From Hoeflea sp. (GTDB lineage: Bacteria > Pseudomonadota > Alphaproteobacteria > Rhizobiales > Rhizobiaceae), in contig NZ_JAUXOD010000107.1 in NCBI RefSeq assembly GCF_030682515.1, forward strand, positions 1 to 33,646: a stretch of 33,646 bases of DNA, in the 5' to 3' direction. Below are positions 1 through 8,496 of this stretch, one piece after another. Position 1 is the stretch's first letter, and every line of letters starts with the position of its first letter. The notes beneath the pieces were generated by a model. The model was not told the origin of the DNA. It saw only the letters and a list, made by a program, of their open reading frames with translations, and made no database searches. A program made the translations under genes and the position numbers.

Positions 1-219
1 GGGTCAGTCGGGCATTCTTGTGGATGTTCATTCGGAGCGATCCTGGAAAACTGTTGTGTGGTAACTCCAGTCTCCTAAATCTGCTCCGAATGGACAACCT
101 ATTGAGAGCTCACAACTAGAGCCTTGCGCGCCGCCCATCCATCGGATGCGCGGCGCTTCGGCAGCTTGAAAAGTCATTCAGGGGCAGTGTCGCTCAGATC
201 CGTCTGAGCGCGACATTCA
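1..219. other. Non-coding left edge with two inverted repeats
   Basis: No convincing gene is visible. All three plus-strand frames hit stops by position 119 and none shows a recognisable protein end. The stretch contains a perfect 10-base inverted repeat (29-38 with 83-92) enclosing a smaller 5-base pair of arms (43-47 with 66-70). A second imperfect GC-rich stem lies at about 130-158. The region is less GC-rich than its neighbours up to about 120. It could be the 3' flank of a gene outside the window or a structured RNA, and the sequence does not decide between them. Confidence 0.4.
191..210 (-). terminator. Candidate terminator hairpin after the TadG-like gene
   Basis: There is a perfect 8-base stem (191-198 with 203-210) with a four-base loop. 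It starts 10 bases beyond the stop codon of the minus-strand TadG-like gene. No clear U-run follows on the minus strand, so it is an imperfect intrinsic terminator. Its position and symmetry are the only support. Confidence 0.4.
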
Positions 220-1416
220 TCAGTTGGTCAGGCGCGTGACGGACTTGGCGGCTTCCTTGCCGATGGCCGTGAAGGCCTTCAGCAGGTCATCGGCGCTCTG
301 GGCGTCATAGTATTTGTCGATGCCCGAGGCGCAGGCTTCAAGCAGCGCCTTGCCGCGCTGCGGCGCCTGGAAGGCCACCGAGAAGATGGTCACCTTCTTG
401 TCCTTGGCCGCCTGGCAATGTTCCTTGGTGGTCTTGTCGGCGTAGTCGTCCTTCCAAGCCTGACCGGTGTCGTGCTCGCCATCAGTCATGAAGACGATGA
501 ACTTCAGCGGATCCTTCGAGCCGTTCATGGAAAAATGCGCGTTGACCTCGCCCGAGCCGGTGACGCGGGCGACAGCATACTCCATCGCGTCGACCGAATA
601 GGTGCCGCCTGTCGCCACCAGGGCATTGGTGAAGGTGGTGACCTGCGTCTTGTTCCAGGTGAGGTCGAACTTGTCGGCGGCGACCGTCTGGATGTTGTAG
701 GCCACGGCGCCCATCCGGGCATATTCATTGGTCGGGTCAGACGCGACGATGTGGTTCACCAGATTGCCGACGGCTTCCTTGAGCACGTCCATCTTGGGAA
801 CGTCGCTCACCACGGTGGTGGTGCCGCATTGATACTGCCACCAGCCGGATCCGCAATATTTCGGCACGGTCGTGGTCGTCGTCCGGCCCGAGGCCCATTG
901 CATGGATCCCGACCGGTCGAGCACCAGCATCATCGAGATCGGATTGGAGCCGTCGTGGGCGGATTCGGAAGCCGCGTTGATGGCGATGTCGATCTTGTCC
1001 TTGCCGACGAATTTTCCAAGCCCGGTGGTCTTCTGCGATCCCAGAACCGCGATCTCGACCTTCCAGATGGTTTTGGCGCCGGTGCCCGATTTGGTCAACG
1101 TGACGGTCGGCGTGGCCGAAAACCCGTCAAACGCGTTGGCGTCGTCGGAGACCTGGCCCTTGAAGAACTTGGTGGCATACGCAACCGCCTCGGCTTCGGT
1201 GATCGCGCCTGCAGCGAGCTGGCTCGTGGTGGCCAGCGCGGCGCTGTCGGCGGCATTCTGAAGACTGGTCTTCATCGAAAACGCATTGGTGGTGTCGAGC
1301 ACCAGGCTGCCGGCGACGAAGATAACCGGCACCAGGATCCCCGCCATCATGGCGAAGTTGCCGTCCCTGTTCCGGAGCATCTCCGGTATTTTCTTCAGCA
1401 TCGGTGTGATGGTCAT
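220..1416 (-). CDS. TadG-like pilus assembly protein with von Willebrand factor A domain
   Basis: The protein has 398 residues. A short basic N-terminus is followed by one membrane segment at about residues 21-41. The segment right after it (about 42-70, with the Ala/Ser-rich QNAADSAALA) is typical of the TadE/TadG group of Flp/Tad pilus-associated proteins. The C-terminal half (about 160-395) is a VWA domain with a metal-ion-dependent adhesion site: DRSGS at 167-171, a Thr near 272, and TDGEHD around 311-316. Cysteines near 188, 197, 334 and 362 suggest disulfides outside the cytoplasm. I prefer the ATG at 1416, six bases after a GAGGT ribosome site, over the GTG one codon earlier. No other tad genes are in view, so this may be an orphan minor pseudopilin-like or adhesin protein. 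The family call is firm and the pilus role is inferred. Confidence 0.85.
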   Translation of the reverse strand: MTITPMLKKIPEMLRNRDGNFAMMAGILVPVIFVAGSLVLDTTNAFSMKTSLQNAADSAALATTSQLAAGAITEAEAVAYATKFFKGQVSDDANAFDGFSATPTVTLTKSGTGAKTIWKVEIAVLGSQKTTGLGKFVGKDKIDIAINAASESAHDGSNPISMMLVLDRSGSMQWASGRTTTTTVPKYCGSGWWQYQCGTTTVVSDVPKMDVLKEAVGNLVNHIVASDPTNEYARMGAVAYNIQTVAADKFDLTWNKTQVTTFTNALVATGGTYSVDAMEYAVARVTGSGEVNAHFSMNGSKDPLKFIVFMTDGEHDTGQAWKDDYADKTTKEHCQAAKDKKVTIFSVAFQAPQRGKALLEACASGIDKYYDAQSADDLLKAFTAIGKEAAKSVTRLTN

Positions 1417-1613
1417 CACAGGACCTCATATCCGTTGGATTAACTCATCCCAACAGATACACCGGGATCCGTGAGCACCGGCTTAACACAATTGCTTAAA
1501 GTTTAGATAATTTGCGCAGGTTTCCCGGTTTTCCAAGCATTTGCCATGATCTGTCAGGTCTTCACGCCGTCCCGGACCTGTGTGGAATACACACGCACAT
1601 GGTCAACAAGATC

Positions 1614-3719
1614 CTAAAGATGACCCGTCACCTTGAGCGCGAAGGCGTATTCATAGGCGATTTCCTCGAGCCGCTGGAACCGGCCGGAGGCGCCGGCGTG
1701 GCCGGCCGCCATGTTGATCTTGAACAGCACCGGCTGGTCGCCTGTGGACAGCTCGCGCACCCGCGCTACCCATTTGGCGGGCTCCCAATAGGTCACGCGC
1801 GGGTCGGTCAGCCCCGCCACCGCCAGGATCGGCGGATAGGCCTGCGCACGCACATTGTCGTAGGGCGAATAGGCGGCGATGGTGTGGTAATCCTCGAGCG
1901 AGGCCACCGGATTGCCCCATTCCGGCCATTCCGGCGGGGTCAGCGGCAGAGTGTCGTCGAGCATGGTGTTGAGCACGTCGACGAAGGGAACCGCGGCGAT
2001 GATGCCGCCAAAGGCGTCGGGCGCCATGTTGGCCACGGCGCCCATCAGCATGCCGCCGGCGGAGCCGCCCTGGGCGACGATGCGGTCGTGCGAGGTGAAG
2101 TGCTCGCGGTCGAGATAGCGGGCGGCGGCGATGAAATCGGTGAAGGTATTGGCCTTCCGGTCGCGCTTGCCGTCCTCGTACCAGGCAAAGCCCTTTTCCT
2201 TGCCGCCGCGTATATGGGCGATGGCGTAGACGAAGCCGCGATCGACCAGCGACAGGCAGTTGGTGTTGAAGCCTGCTGGAATGGCAATGCCGTAGGAGCC
2301 GTAGCCATAGAGCAGGCAGGGCGCGGTGCCGTCGAGCGGCGTGTCGGCCCGGTAGAGCAGCGTCACCGGCACCAGTTCGCCATCCTCGGCGGGCGCCATG
2401 ACGCGGCGGGTGACGTAGTCGGCCGGCGTGTGGCCCGAGGGCACCTCCTCGCGCTTGAGGAGCGTGCGCTCCCGGGTCGCCATATTGTAGTCATAGAGCT
2501 CGGACGGCGTCGTCATCGAGGAATAGGCGAAGCGGACGGTGTCGGTGTGATATTCCATCGAGCCGTGGAAGCCCAGCGCATAGGCCTCCTCGTCAAAGGC
2601 GATGGCGTGTTGCTCGCCGCTCGTGCGGTCCTTGATGACGATGCGCGGCAGGCCGTTCTCGCGCTCCATCCAGACCAGATGATTCTCATAGGCGCTGACC
2701 GAGAGGATCAGGCGGCCGGGCTTGTGCGGCACGACGTCGCTCCAGTTGTCGCGGCCCGGAGCGGTGACCGGCGCCTGGCAGATCTTGAAATCCTTGGCGC
2801 CGTCGGCGTTGGTGAGGATGAAGAAGACGTCGCCGCCTTCGCTCAGCGAATACTCGACGCCGGTCTGGCGCGCGGCCACCAGCTGCGGTTTGGCCGCGGG
2901 ATCATTCGCCGGCATCACCCAGCATTCCGAGGTCTCGTGATCGTTGATGCCGATCAGGATGAAATCATTCAGGCTCGAGCCGTGGACGCCCATGAAGAAG
3001 CCCGAGTCGGTTTCCTCATGGATCAGCGCGTCGTCGCCCTGGGCGGTGCCGAGGCGATGGTAGAAGATCTTGCTGGGGCGGTGGTTGTCATCGACGGCTG
3101 TGTAGAAGAAGCCCGCGCAATCGGCCGCCCAGGCGCCGCCGCCACCGGTGTTCTCGACCAGATCGGCGCCATCCGCGCCGGTTTCAAGATCGCGGACCTT
3201 GAGGGTGAAGAATTCCGAGCCCTTGTCGTCATAGCCCCATATCATTTTGGAATGATCGGGCGAGTGGCCGGCGCCGGCCAGGCGGAAATAGGGCTTGCCT
3301 TCGGCCTCGTGGTCGCCGTCGAGCATCATCTGCTCGGCGCCGCCCTCGCGCGGGATGCGAAAATGCTTGGGCTGCTCGCCGCCGGTGACGTAGCGCACGC
3401 CATAGAGCCACGGGCCATCAGGGGACGGCACCGAGCTGTCGTCTTCCTTGATGCGGCCGCGCATCTCGGCGAACAGCGTCTTCTGCAGGCCTTCCGTGTC
3501 GGCCATCGCCGCCTTCTGGTAGGCGTTCTCGGCCTCGAGATGGGCCCGGATCGCCGGATCGAGGATCGCGGGATCCTTGAACATCGCCTGCCAGTTGCCG
3601 TCGCGCATCCAGGCATAGTCGTCGGAGCGGGTGATGCCGTGGCGGGTGTCGGTGACCGGGCGCTTCGGTGCGACCGGGGCAGCGGGCAGGTTTTCAAATG
3701 CGGGCAAGGAGAACTCCAT
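1614..3719 (-). CDS. ptrB: Oligopeptidase B (prolyl oligopeptidase family S9A)
   Basis: This is a 701-residue serine peptidase of family S9A, close in length to E. coli oligopeptidase B (686). The first ~420 residues form the beta-propeller that limits access to short peptides, and the rest is the alpha/beta-hydrolase domain. The triad is visible: Ser553 in GGSAGG, Asp639 in GLTDPR, and His674 in AAGHAG. Their spacing matches the known Ser532/Asp617/His652 of the E. coli enzyme. The family cleaves peptides after Arg/Lys in the cytoplasm. The frame stays open upstream to a TTG at 3770, but family alignment favours the ATG at 3719. A GGAGG lies about 15 bases upstream, which is longer than usual, so an ATG at 3746 remains possible. 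No partner gene is evident nearby. Confidence 0.93.
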   Translation of the reverse strand: MEFSLPAFENLPAAPVAPKRPVTDTRHGITRSDDYAWMRDGNWQAMFKDPAILDPAIRAHLEAENAYQKAAMADTEGLQKTLFAEMRGRIKEDDSSVPSPDGPWLYGVRYVTGGEQPKHFRIPREGGAEQMMLDGDHEAEGKPYFRLAGAGHSPDHSKMIWGYDDKGSEFFTLKVRDLETGADGADLVENTGGGGAWAADCAGFFYTAVDDNHRPSKIFYHRLGTAQGDDALIHEETDSGFFMGVHGSSLNDFILIGINDHETSECWVMPANDPAAKPQLVAARQTGVEYSLSEGGDVFFILTNADGAKDFKICQAPVTAPGRDNWSDVVPHKPGRLILSVSAYENHLVWMERENGLPRIVIKDRTSGEQHAIAFDEEAYALGFHGSMEYHTDTVRFAYSSMTTPSELYDYNMATRERTLLKREEVPSGHTPADYVTRRVMAPAEDGELVPVTLLYRADTPLDGTAPCLLYGYGSYGIAIPAGFNTNCLSLVDRGFVYAIAHIRGGKEKGFAWYEDGKRDRKANTFTDFIAAARYLDREHFTSHDRIVAQGGSAGGMLMGAVANMAPDAFGGIIAAVPFVDVLNTMLDDTLPLTPPEWPEWGNPVASLEDYHTIAAYSPYDNVRAQAYPPILAVAGLTDPRVTYWEPAKWVARVRELSTGDQPVLFKINMAAGHAGASGRFQRLEEIAYEYAFALKVTGHL

Positions 3720-3809
3720 GGGCGGACGAAATGTCCTCCACGACATAGAGGCCGCGGCAGGCGGGATCAAGGCGGCGGATGCGGATAGTCTCCCGGGGCA
3801 GATCCCTGC

Positions 3810-4289
3810 CTAGCGGATTATAAGGGCCGCGAGCGTCAATCCGGACGCCAACATGCAGGCCACTGTCCGAAGGCCGTTCAGGGCCACCCAGGTGGTCATG
3901 TAGGTCTCTTTCCAGAACGGCGCCGCCGCCGAGGCCTCCAGGGCAGCCAGCCGGTTGTTGAGTGGCACATTGCCGATCCCGGTGACGGCGACGACACCGA
4001 TGAGGTAGGCCCCGCCGGCAAGCATCAGCAGGATTCGCGGGAGGCCATCACCATGGAATGCCGCGTGGACGAGGATGATGGCCGAAACCGGCACCATTGC
4101 CATGGACAGGACCATGAACACCGATCGGAGGATTTCCACATTGATCACCTGCATCACCTCGATTCCTCCCCGGTCCCTGATCCGGTCAAAGGATCGCATC
4201 AGGAAATCGGAGAAGGCCAGCAGCACGCCGCCGACAGCGGCATAGGCGATGACGGATGCTGATGAGAGCAGGATGAACCAGAGGGACAT
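3810..4289 (-). CDS. DUF1772 family integral membrane protein
   Basis: The protein has 159 residues with four likely membrane helices (about 7-30, 55-78, 84-105 and 137-157). The NVPLNNRL motif near residues 110-117 is characteristic of the DUF1772 family, which includes anthrone oxygenase-like proteins. The biochemical role of bacterial members is mostly unknown. The ATG follows a GGAG ribosome site by nine bases. The gene lies 81 bases downstream of the NmrA-like gene on the same strand, so the two are probably co-transcribed, with the divergent AraC-type gene as the likely regulator. DUF1772 and NmrA-like genes are often seen as an accessory redox pair, but no substrate can be named from the sequence. 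Confidence 0.8.
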   Translation of the reverse strand: MSLWFILLSSASVIAYAAVGGVLLAFSDFLMRSFDRIRDRGGIEVMQVINVEILRSVFMVLSMAMVPVSAIILVHAAFHGDGLPRILLMLAGGAYLIGVVAVTGIGNVPLNNRLAALEASAAAPFWKETYMTTWVALNGLRTVACMLASGLTLAALIIR

Positions 4290-4370
4290 GTTTCTTGGCT
4301 CCAGAGCGGCCCGCGGGCCCGGGCGGATGAGGAACGGCCGGCTCCGCAGAGCCGGCCGCAGGGTTGAAGT

Positions 4371-5198
4371 TCAGGCCGCCTTCCGCCACACGCCGCCCAC
4401 CGCGGCATTGCGGCAGAAATCGGCGAAATCGCGCGGTTCGCGGCCCAGCGCGCGCTGGACGCCATCGGCGAGCCAGGCATTGCGGCCATCGAGCGTTTCG
4501 CGGCAGATCTCGGTGAAGAGGCCGGCCATGTCCGCGCCGGCGATGGCCAGCATGCCCGCATGGAACTGGTCGAGCGTGATCGGCTGATAGCGGACCGGAA
4601 TGCCGGCGGCGGCGGAGATTTCGGCCGCGGCTTCAGCGAAGCTCAGCAGCCGCGGCCCGGTGACCTCGTAGAGTTCACCGTTGTGACGATCCTCCGTCAA
4701 GGCCGCGACCGCGACATCGGCGATGTCGTCGACATCCACCAGGGGCTCCTTGATCTGGCCCGCGGGAAGCGCCACCATGCCTTCCAGCACGGCAGGCTGC
4801 AGGTAGCCTTCGGAAAAATTCTGGGCGAACCAGGCGGCGCGGACCAGGATGAAATCGAGGCCGGAATGGCGCACGATGTCCTCGCAATGGCGGGCATGCG
4901 CCTCCCCCCGGCCCGAGAGCAGCACGAGCTTCTTGACGCCCGAAGTCCCGGCGGCCCTGGTCAGGGCCTCGATCTTGTCCGCGGCGCCCGGGAAGGCGAG
5001 ATCGGGGAAATAGGACACGTAGGCCGCCTTGATCCCGGCGAGCGCGGGCGCCCAGGTCCCGGGGCGGTCCCAGTCAAACGGGATGGCCGAATTGCGCGAG
5101 CCGGCGCGCACCTTGTAGCCCTTTCCGGTCAGGGTCTTGAGAACACGGCTGCCGGTCTTGCCGGTCGATCCGATGACGAGAATGTGGGCGTCTTGCAT
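4371..5198 (-). CDS. NmrA-like NAD(P)-binding oxidoreductase (atypical SDR)
   Basis: This is a 275-residue Rossmann-fold protein. The N-terminal GSTGKTGSRV (about residues 9-18) is the dinucleotide-binding glycine motif of the NmrA/TMR group. It lacks the classical YxxxK active site, as expected for that group, whose members are NAD(P)H sensors or quinone reductases. The start is well placed, eight bases after a GGGAG. It is the first gene of a likely two-gene unit with the DUF1772 gene downstream, and it is divergent from an AraC-family regulator with 138 bases between the start codons. That arrangement suggests regulation by that protein. The substrate is unknown. Confidence 0.82.
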   Translation of the reverse strand: MQDAHILVIGSTGKTGSRVLKTLTGKGYKVRAGSRNSAIPFDWDRPGTWAPALAGIKAAYVSYFPDLAFPGAADKIEALTRAAGTSGVKKLVLLSGRGEAHARHCEDIVRHSGLDFILVRAAWFAQNFSEGYLQPAVLEGMVALPAGQIKEPLVDVDDIADVAVAALTEDRHNGELYEVTGPRLLSFAEAAAEISAAAGIPVRYQPITLDQFHAGMLAIAGADMAGLFTEICRETLDGRNAWLADGVQRALGREPRDFADFCRNAAVGGVWRKAA

Positions 5199-5336
5199 GG
5201 CGAACTCCCTGGTTCGGTTGATGTTGAGCCAGAAATAAGCGGCAATTCTCAGACAAACAATGACAATATCTCCTTCCTTCTTTGCCGTTCGTCCAAGAAT
5301 GTGGACTTTCAGCAGAGAAGCCTGTAGACTGTGCCG
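5199..5336. promoter_or_regulatory. Divergent promoter region between NmrA-like gene and AraC-type regulator
   Basis: This 138-base interval separates two outward-facing genes and is clearly more AT-rich (about 5220-5290) than the coding sequence on either side, as expected for a shared promoter and operator region. I could not pick a convincing regulator-binding repeat by eye. Confidence 0.5.
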
Positions 5337-6335
5337 ATGTCAAAACCCGACCCGTGCCTCCCCGAAACCACCGATCCCCTCGCCGAAACGCTGCACATGC
5401 TGCGGCTGACGGGAACGCTCTATTGCCGCGGCGTGCTGACCGCGCCCTGGGCCATCGCCATTCCCAGGCTCGAAGGGGTGATGACCTTCATGGTGGTGAC
5501 CTCCGGCGCGTGCTGGCTGCAGCTTGAGGGACTGGAACCGCGACTGCTGCAACAGGGCAGCCTTGCGCTGATCCCGCATGGAACACCGCATGTGCTGTCG
5601 AGCGCGCCGGGGCTTGCGGGCGTTCCGCTGTTCGACCTGCCTGTCGAGAAGGTCAGCGAGCGCTACGAGATCGTGACCCATGGCGGCGGCGGCGAGTTGA
5701 CGCGCACCATGTATGGCGTGGTGCGGTTTGACGATGTCGCGGCGGAACATCTGCTTGAACTCCTGCCGGACATCATCGGCATCGACGCCTGGGACGACCA
5801 GACCGGCGGCTGGCTGCAAAGCACGCTTCGCTTCATCGCCAACGAGGCGGCATCGCTCAAGCCCGGCGGCGAAACCGTGATCACGCGGCTGTCGGATGTG
5901 GTGGTGATCCAGGCCATTCGCTCCTGGCTGGAGACTTCACCGGCTGCGGACACCGGATGGCTCAAGGCGCTGCGCGATCCGCAGATCGGCAAGGCGCTGG
6001 CGCTGATGCATCGCCGTCCCGGGGAAGACTGGAGCGTGGAGTCCCTGGCGGACAGCGTGGGCATGTCGCGCTCGGCCTTCGCCGCGCGGTTCGGCGGGCT
6101 TGTCGGGCAATCGCCGCTCAAATACCTGACCGGGTGGCGCATGCGGGTGGCGCGCAGCCGCCTGATCGACACCGCCGACCCGCTGTCGGCGATTTCGCTC
6201 GATCTCGGCTACCAGTCGGAGGCCGCCTTCTGCCGGGCGTTCAAGCGCGTCTTCGGCGTGCCGCCGGGCAGCGTGCGCAGGGCCGAGCCAGGCCGCGCGA
6301 GCCCGATCTACTCCGCCCCGCAAGCCGCGGAATAG
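5337..6335 (+). CDS. AraC family transcriptional regulator (cupin_6 sensor domain)
   Basis: The protein has 332 residues. The N-terminal ~190 residues match the AraC-binding 'cupin_6' sensor domain, including the short stretch about an unpleasing ligand pocket (TLYCRGVLTAPWAIAIP near 24-40) and HGTPHVL near 83-89. The C-terminal ~100 residues carry two helix-turn-helix motifs (ESLADSVGMSRSAFAARF and SAISLDLGYQSEAAFCRAF), the second of which is the AraC signature. I chose ATG 5337 over the GTG at 5331 because of the spacing to the AGAG-type ribosome site at 5314-5319. Regulators of this subgroup usually sit divergent to the oxidoreductase they control, here the NmrA-like/DUF1772 pair. The inducer cannot be read from the sequence. 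Confidence 0.9.
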   Translation: MSKPDPCLPETTDPLAETLHMLRLTGTLYCRGVLTAPWAIAIPRLEGVMTFMVVTSGACWLQLEGLEPRLLQQGSLALIPHGTPHVLSSAPGLAGVPLFDLPVEKVSERYEIVTHGGGGELTRTMYGVVRFDDVAAEHLLELLPDIIGIDAWDDQTGGWLQSTLRFIANEAASLKPGGETVITRLSDVVVIQAIRSWLETSPAADTGWLKALRDPQIGKALALMHRRPGEDWSVESLADSVGMSRSAFAARFGGLVGQSPLKYLTGWRMRVARSRLIDTADPLSAISLDLGYQSEAAFCRAFKRVFGVPPGSVRRAEPGRASPIYSAPQAAE

Positions 6336-6406
6336 GGCCTGTCAGGTCTCTCATGTCGAGGTCCTGACGCGGGATTGTTCGCAGACTGCGGGACCATCCC
6401 GAGGCG

Positions 6407-7300
6407 TCAGTTCCTGAAAAACGGCTGGTCGAACAGGCGATCGAACGCCTCCTGGCGCGCCCGCCGTTGCTCGGCATCGGCGCGCGAGGCTTCCGCCTCG
6501 GCGGCCCAGCGCTCGGCCGAGAGGCGGGCGCTGGACTGCGACCGGGTCTCCCAGATCCCGGCCAGATTGGCCAGAAGGATGAGGATGGCGATCGCGCCCG
6601 TCGCTGTGCCGAGCTTGAACAGTGTCGGGTGGCGGGGCCGGAACCCGCCCAGGCGCAGGGGCGGATGAGGGCTGACGTCGGGATCCGCGGTAGAGGCGCG
6701 GAAGGCCTGCCAGCGCGCTTCCACAGGCGCGCGGATCTCGGCTGCGGTGAGGCCCACGAATTCGTGGTGCAGCGCGATCCAGTCGCCGTCCGGACCCGGC
6801 CGCACGACCCAATCGACCGAGGGTCCGCGCGGCACGAACCGCCCCGCCTCGCGCTCGTCCTCCAGAAGACCGGGGGCCAGTTCGATCATGGTCACATCCT
6901 TGAAGGCGATCGCCTGCCGACCCCGGTAGCGCAGCGCGAAGCCCTCGAAGCTGCGCGTGTCGACGGCGCGGATCTCGGCCCAGGGCACCGACAAGATACC
7001 CCAGCCGCCAGTGCGCAGGTCCAGACCCTCCGGCGTGAGCGTCAGGACCGGGCCGGCATGGATGCGGCTGCGCCAGACGCCCAGAGCCAGACCCAGGGGC
7101 AGGATCGCCACGAGAATCCAGGCCGCGAGGGTTCCGTCACTGGACCGGGTGCCGAAGATCACCATTGCCAGCGCCACCGCAAACAGGATCAGGTAGACCG
7201 GCAGGGCGTTGAACACCGTGCCGCCGGTGCGGTATTCGACGACGCGCCCGGGATCGCCGGTCGCTTCCTGCAGATTGGCCTGGATCTCCGTCGCCGTCAT
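6407..7300 (-). CDS. Uncharacterised membrane protein, PH-like central domain and charged C-terminal helix
   Basis: The 297-residue protein has two N-terminal membrane helices (about 29-50 and 57-76), a cytoplasmic region of mixed beta character (about 83-215), a third membrane helix (about 232-250), and a strongly charged, Ala/Arg/Glu-rich C-terminal helix (about 252-285) that could form a coiled coil. The paired helices followed by a small beta domain with PWAEIRAVDT (about 106-115) resemble bacterial PH-like membrane proteins (STM3941- or YcxB-like), but I cannot confirm membership. The frame continues upstream. ATG 7300 is preferred because it follows a GGGGTG and removes a low-complexity leader. 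It lies 191 bases downstream of asparaginase on the same strand, with a hairpin between them, so it is probably a separate transcript. Confidence 0.7.
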   Translation of the reverse strand: MTATEIQANLQEATGDPGRVVEYRTGGTVFNALPVYLILFAVALAMVIFGTRSSDGTLAAWILVAILPLGLALGVWRSRIHAGPVLTLTPEGLDLRTGGWGILSVPWAEIRAVDTRSFEGFALRYRGRQAIAFKDVTMIELAPGLLEDEREAGRFVPRGPSVDWVVRPGPDGDWIALHHEFVGLTAAEIRAPVEARWQAFRASTADPDVSPHPPLRLGGFRPRHPTLFKLGTATGAIAILILLANLAGIWETRSQSSARLSAERWAAEAEASRADAEQRRARQEAFDRLFDQPFFRN

Positions 7301-7355
7301 TGCCGACACCCCGCCGCACCCGCCGCGCGAGTTGACACCGGCACTGCCGAAACGG

Positions 7356-7373
7356 CCTGCCGTCAACGGCAGG
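7356..7373 (-). terminator. Short GC hairpin between asparaginase and the PH-like membrane gene
   Basis: A perfect 7-base stem (7356-7362 with 7367-7373) with a four-base loop lies 119 bases past the asparaginase stop. On the minus strand it is followed by a short T triplet only. It may terminate asparaginase transcription, and the evidence is structural alone. Confidence 0.3.
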
Positions 7374-7491
7374 ATCGCTTGATTTCGCGCCCCGAGCAAG
7401 GGCGCCGTGAATCCTGCCCTCGACCGGCTGCCTGGACGGCGCTCGAAGGCCTCGTCGGGGCGGCTTTCGCCGCCCTCCCTGCCCGGTCAGG

Positions 7492-8496
7492 TCAGGCCAG
7501 ATCGCCCACAGGCCGGATCTGGCCGACCTCGACCCCGTTCCAGTTCCTGAGCGTCTTGTTCGACCAGTCGGCTAGCCTGGCCGAGAGCTCGGCGTCGTCC
7601 GCGAAGAGTTTTGCCAGCAGCGCGCCGATCATGGCTTCGGCGCCCCGGGTGGAACCGTCCTCGCATTTGAGCGCGATGCCATAGCCCTTCTCGGGGATGG
7701 CGGCGCAGAACACGCCCTCGGCGCCGGTCTTGGCGAAGATCCGGCCGGGCGCGAGCTCCATCAGCGCGGTGCAGGCGCGGCCGGTACCGGCGACATAGAA
7801 GGGCTCGGCCATGCAGGCCGCCATCAGCCGTTGCGCGGCCCTGGCGCGTTCCGGCCCGAGGCCCGCGCCCGAGGCCATGCGGGCAAAGCCGTGGGCGATC
7901 TTGTCGAGCGGCGCGGCATAGGTGGGGATCGAGCAGCCGTCGGTGCCGCAAGTGTCGTGGCCGAGCGCCGCGCCGGTCAGCTCCGACATCACGTCGCGCA
8001 CGGAAGCCTGGACGAAATGGTCGTAGCCGACATAGCCGTGGTGATCGACGCCGGCATGGCACGACAGGCAGAGGAAGCCCGCGTGCTTGCCCGAGCAGTT
8101 GTTGCCGAGCTGGTCGGGCTTGTCGCCGGCGCGGGCCTGGGCGATCAGCACGGTCTGCTCGGAGCTCCAGTGGCGGCCGCATTCGAAATCGGCTTCGGAC
8201 AGCCCCGCGCGGGCCACCATGGCGCCGGCCAATCGCATGTGCTCGGGCTCGCCGGAGTGCGACGCGCAGGCGAGCGCCAGTTCGCGCGCGCCAAAGCCGT
8301 AGGCATCCGCCGCGCCGGTCTCGACCAGCGGTAGCGCCTGCATGGACTTGACCGCCGAGCGCGGGAATACCGGGGTCTCGACCTCGCCCAGGCGCATCAC
8401 CACCTTGCCGTCGCCGTCGACGACGACGGCCATGCCGCGATGGCGGCTTTCGACCACAGGGCCGCGGGTGACTTCGACGAGAACGGGATTTTGCAT
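7492..8496 (-). CDS. L-asparaginase II family protein (PF06089 type, R. etli ReAV-like)
   Basis: This 334-residue protein belongs to the Ser-Lys asparaginase class of Rhizobium etli, which is unrelated to the E. coli AnsA/AnsB fold. The class hydrolyses L-asparagine to aspartate and ammonia in the cytoplasm. The serine-lysine tandem is visible as S47-A-V-K50, matching Ser48/Lys51 described for ReAV. The conserved NNCSGKHAGF (Cys near 134) and DTCGTDGCS (Cys near 188) provide the two cysteines that bind zinc in that family. The ATG follows an AGGAAG ribosome site by five to six bases. It is divergent from the lytic transglycosylase gene across 383 bases and has no asparagine transporter nearby. 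Family assignment is strong. ReAV and its paralogue differ in inducibility, and I cannot tell which one this represents. Confidence 0.92.
   Translation of the reverse strand: MQNPVLVEVTRGPVVESRHRGMAVVVDGDGKVVMRLGEVETPVFPRSAVKSMQALPLVETGAADAYGFGARELALACASHSGEPEHMRLAGAMVARAGLSEADFECGRHWSSEQTVLIAQARAGDKPDQLGNNCSGKHAGFLCLSCHAGVDHHGYVGYDHFVQASVRDVMSELTGAALGHDTCGTDGCSIPTYAAPLDKIAHGFARMASGAGLGPERARAAQRLMAACMAEPFYVAGTGRACTALMELAPGRIFAKTGAEGVFCAAIPEKGYGIALKCEDGSTRGAEAMIGALLAKLFADDAELSARLADWSNKTLRNWNGVEVGQIRPVGDLA

Noticed and set aside
1483-1499. Two TTAA elements resembling a CtrA binding site upstream of the TadG-like gene
   Set aside because: The spacing is nine bases instead of the seven of the CtrA consensus, and short TTAA pairs are common in AT-rich promoter DNA.
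1512-3788. A 758-codon open frame on the plus strand opposite oligopeptidase B
   Set aside because: It is the antisense shadow of a high-GC gene: the product is rich in His, Arg, Gly and Val without domains, while the minus strand encodes a full S9A peptidase with its triad.
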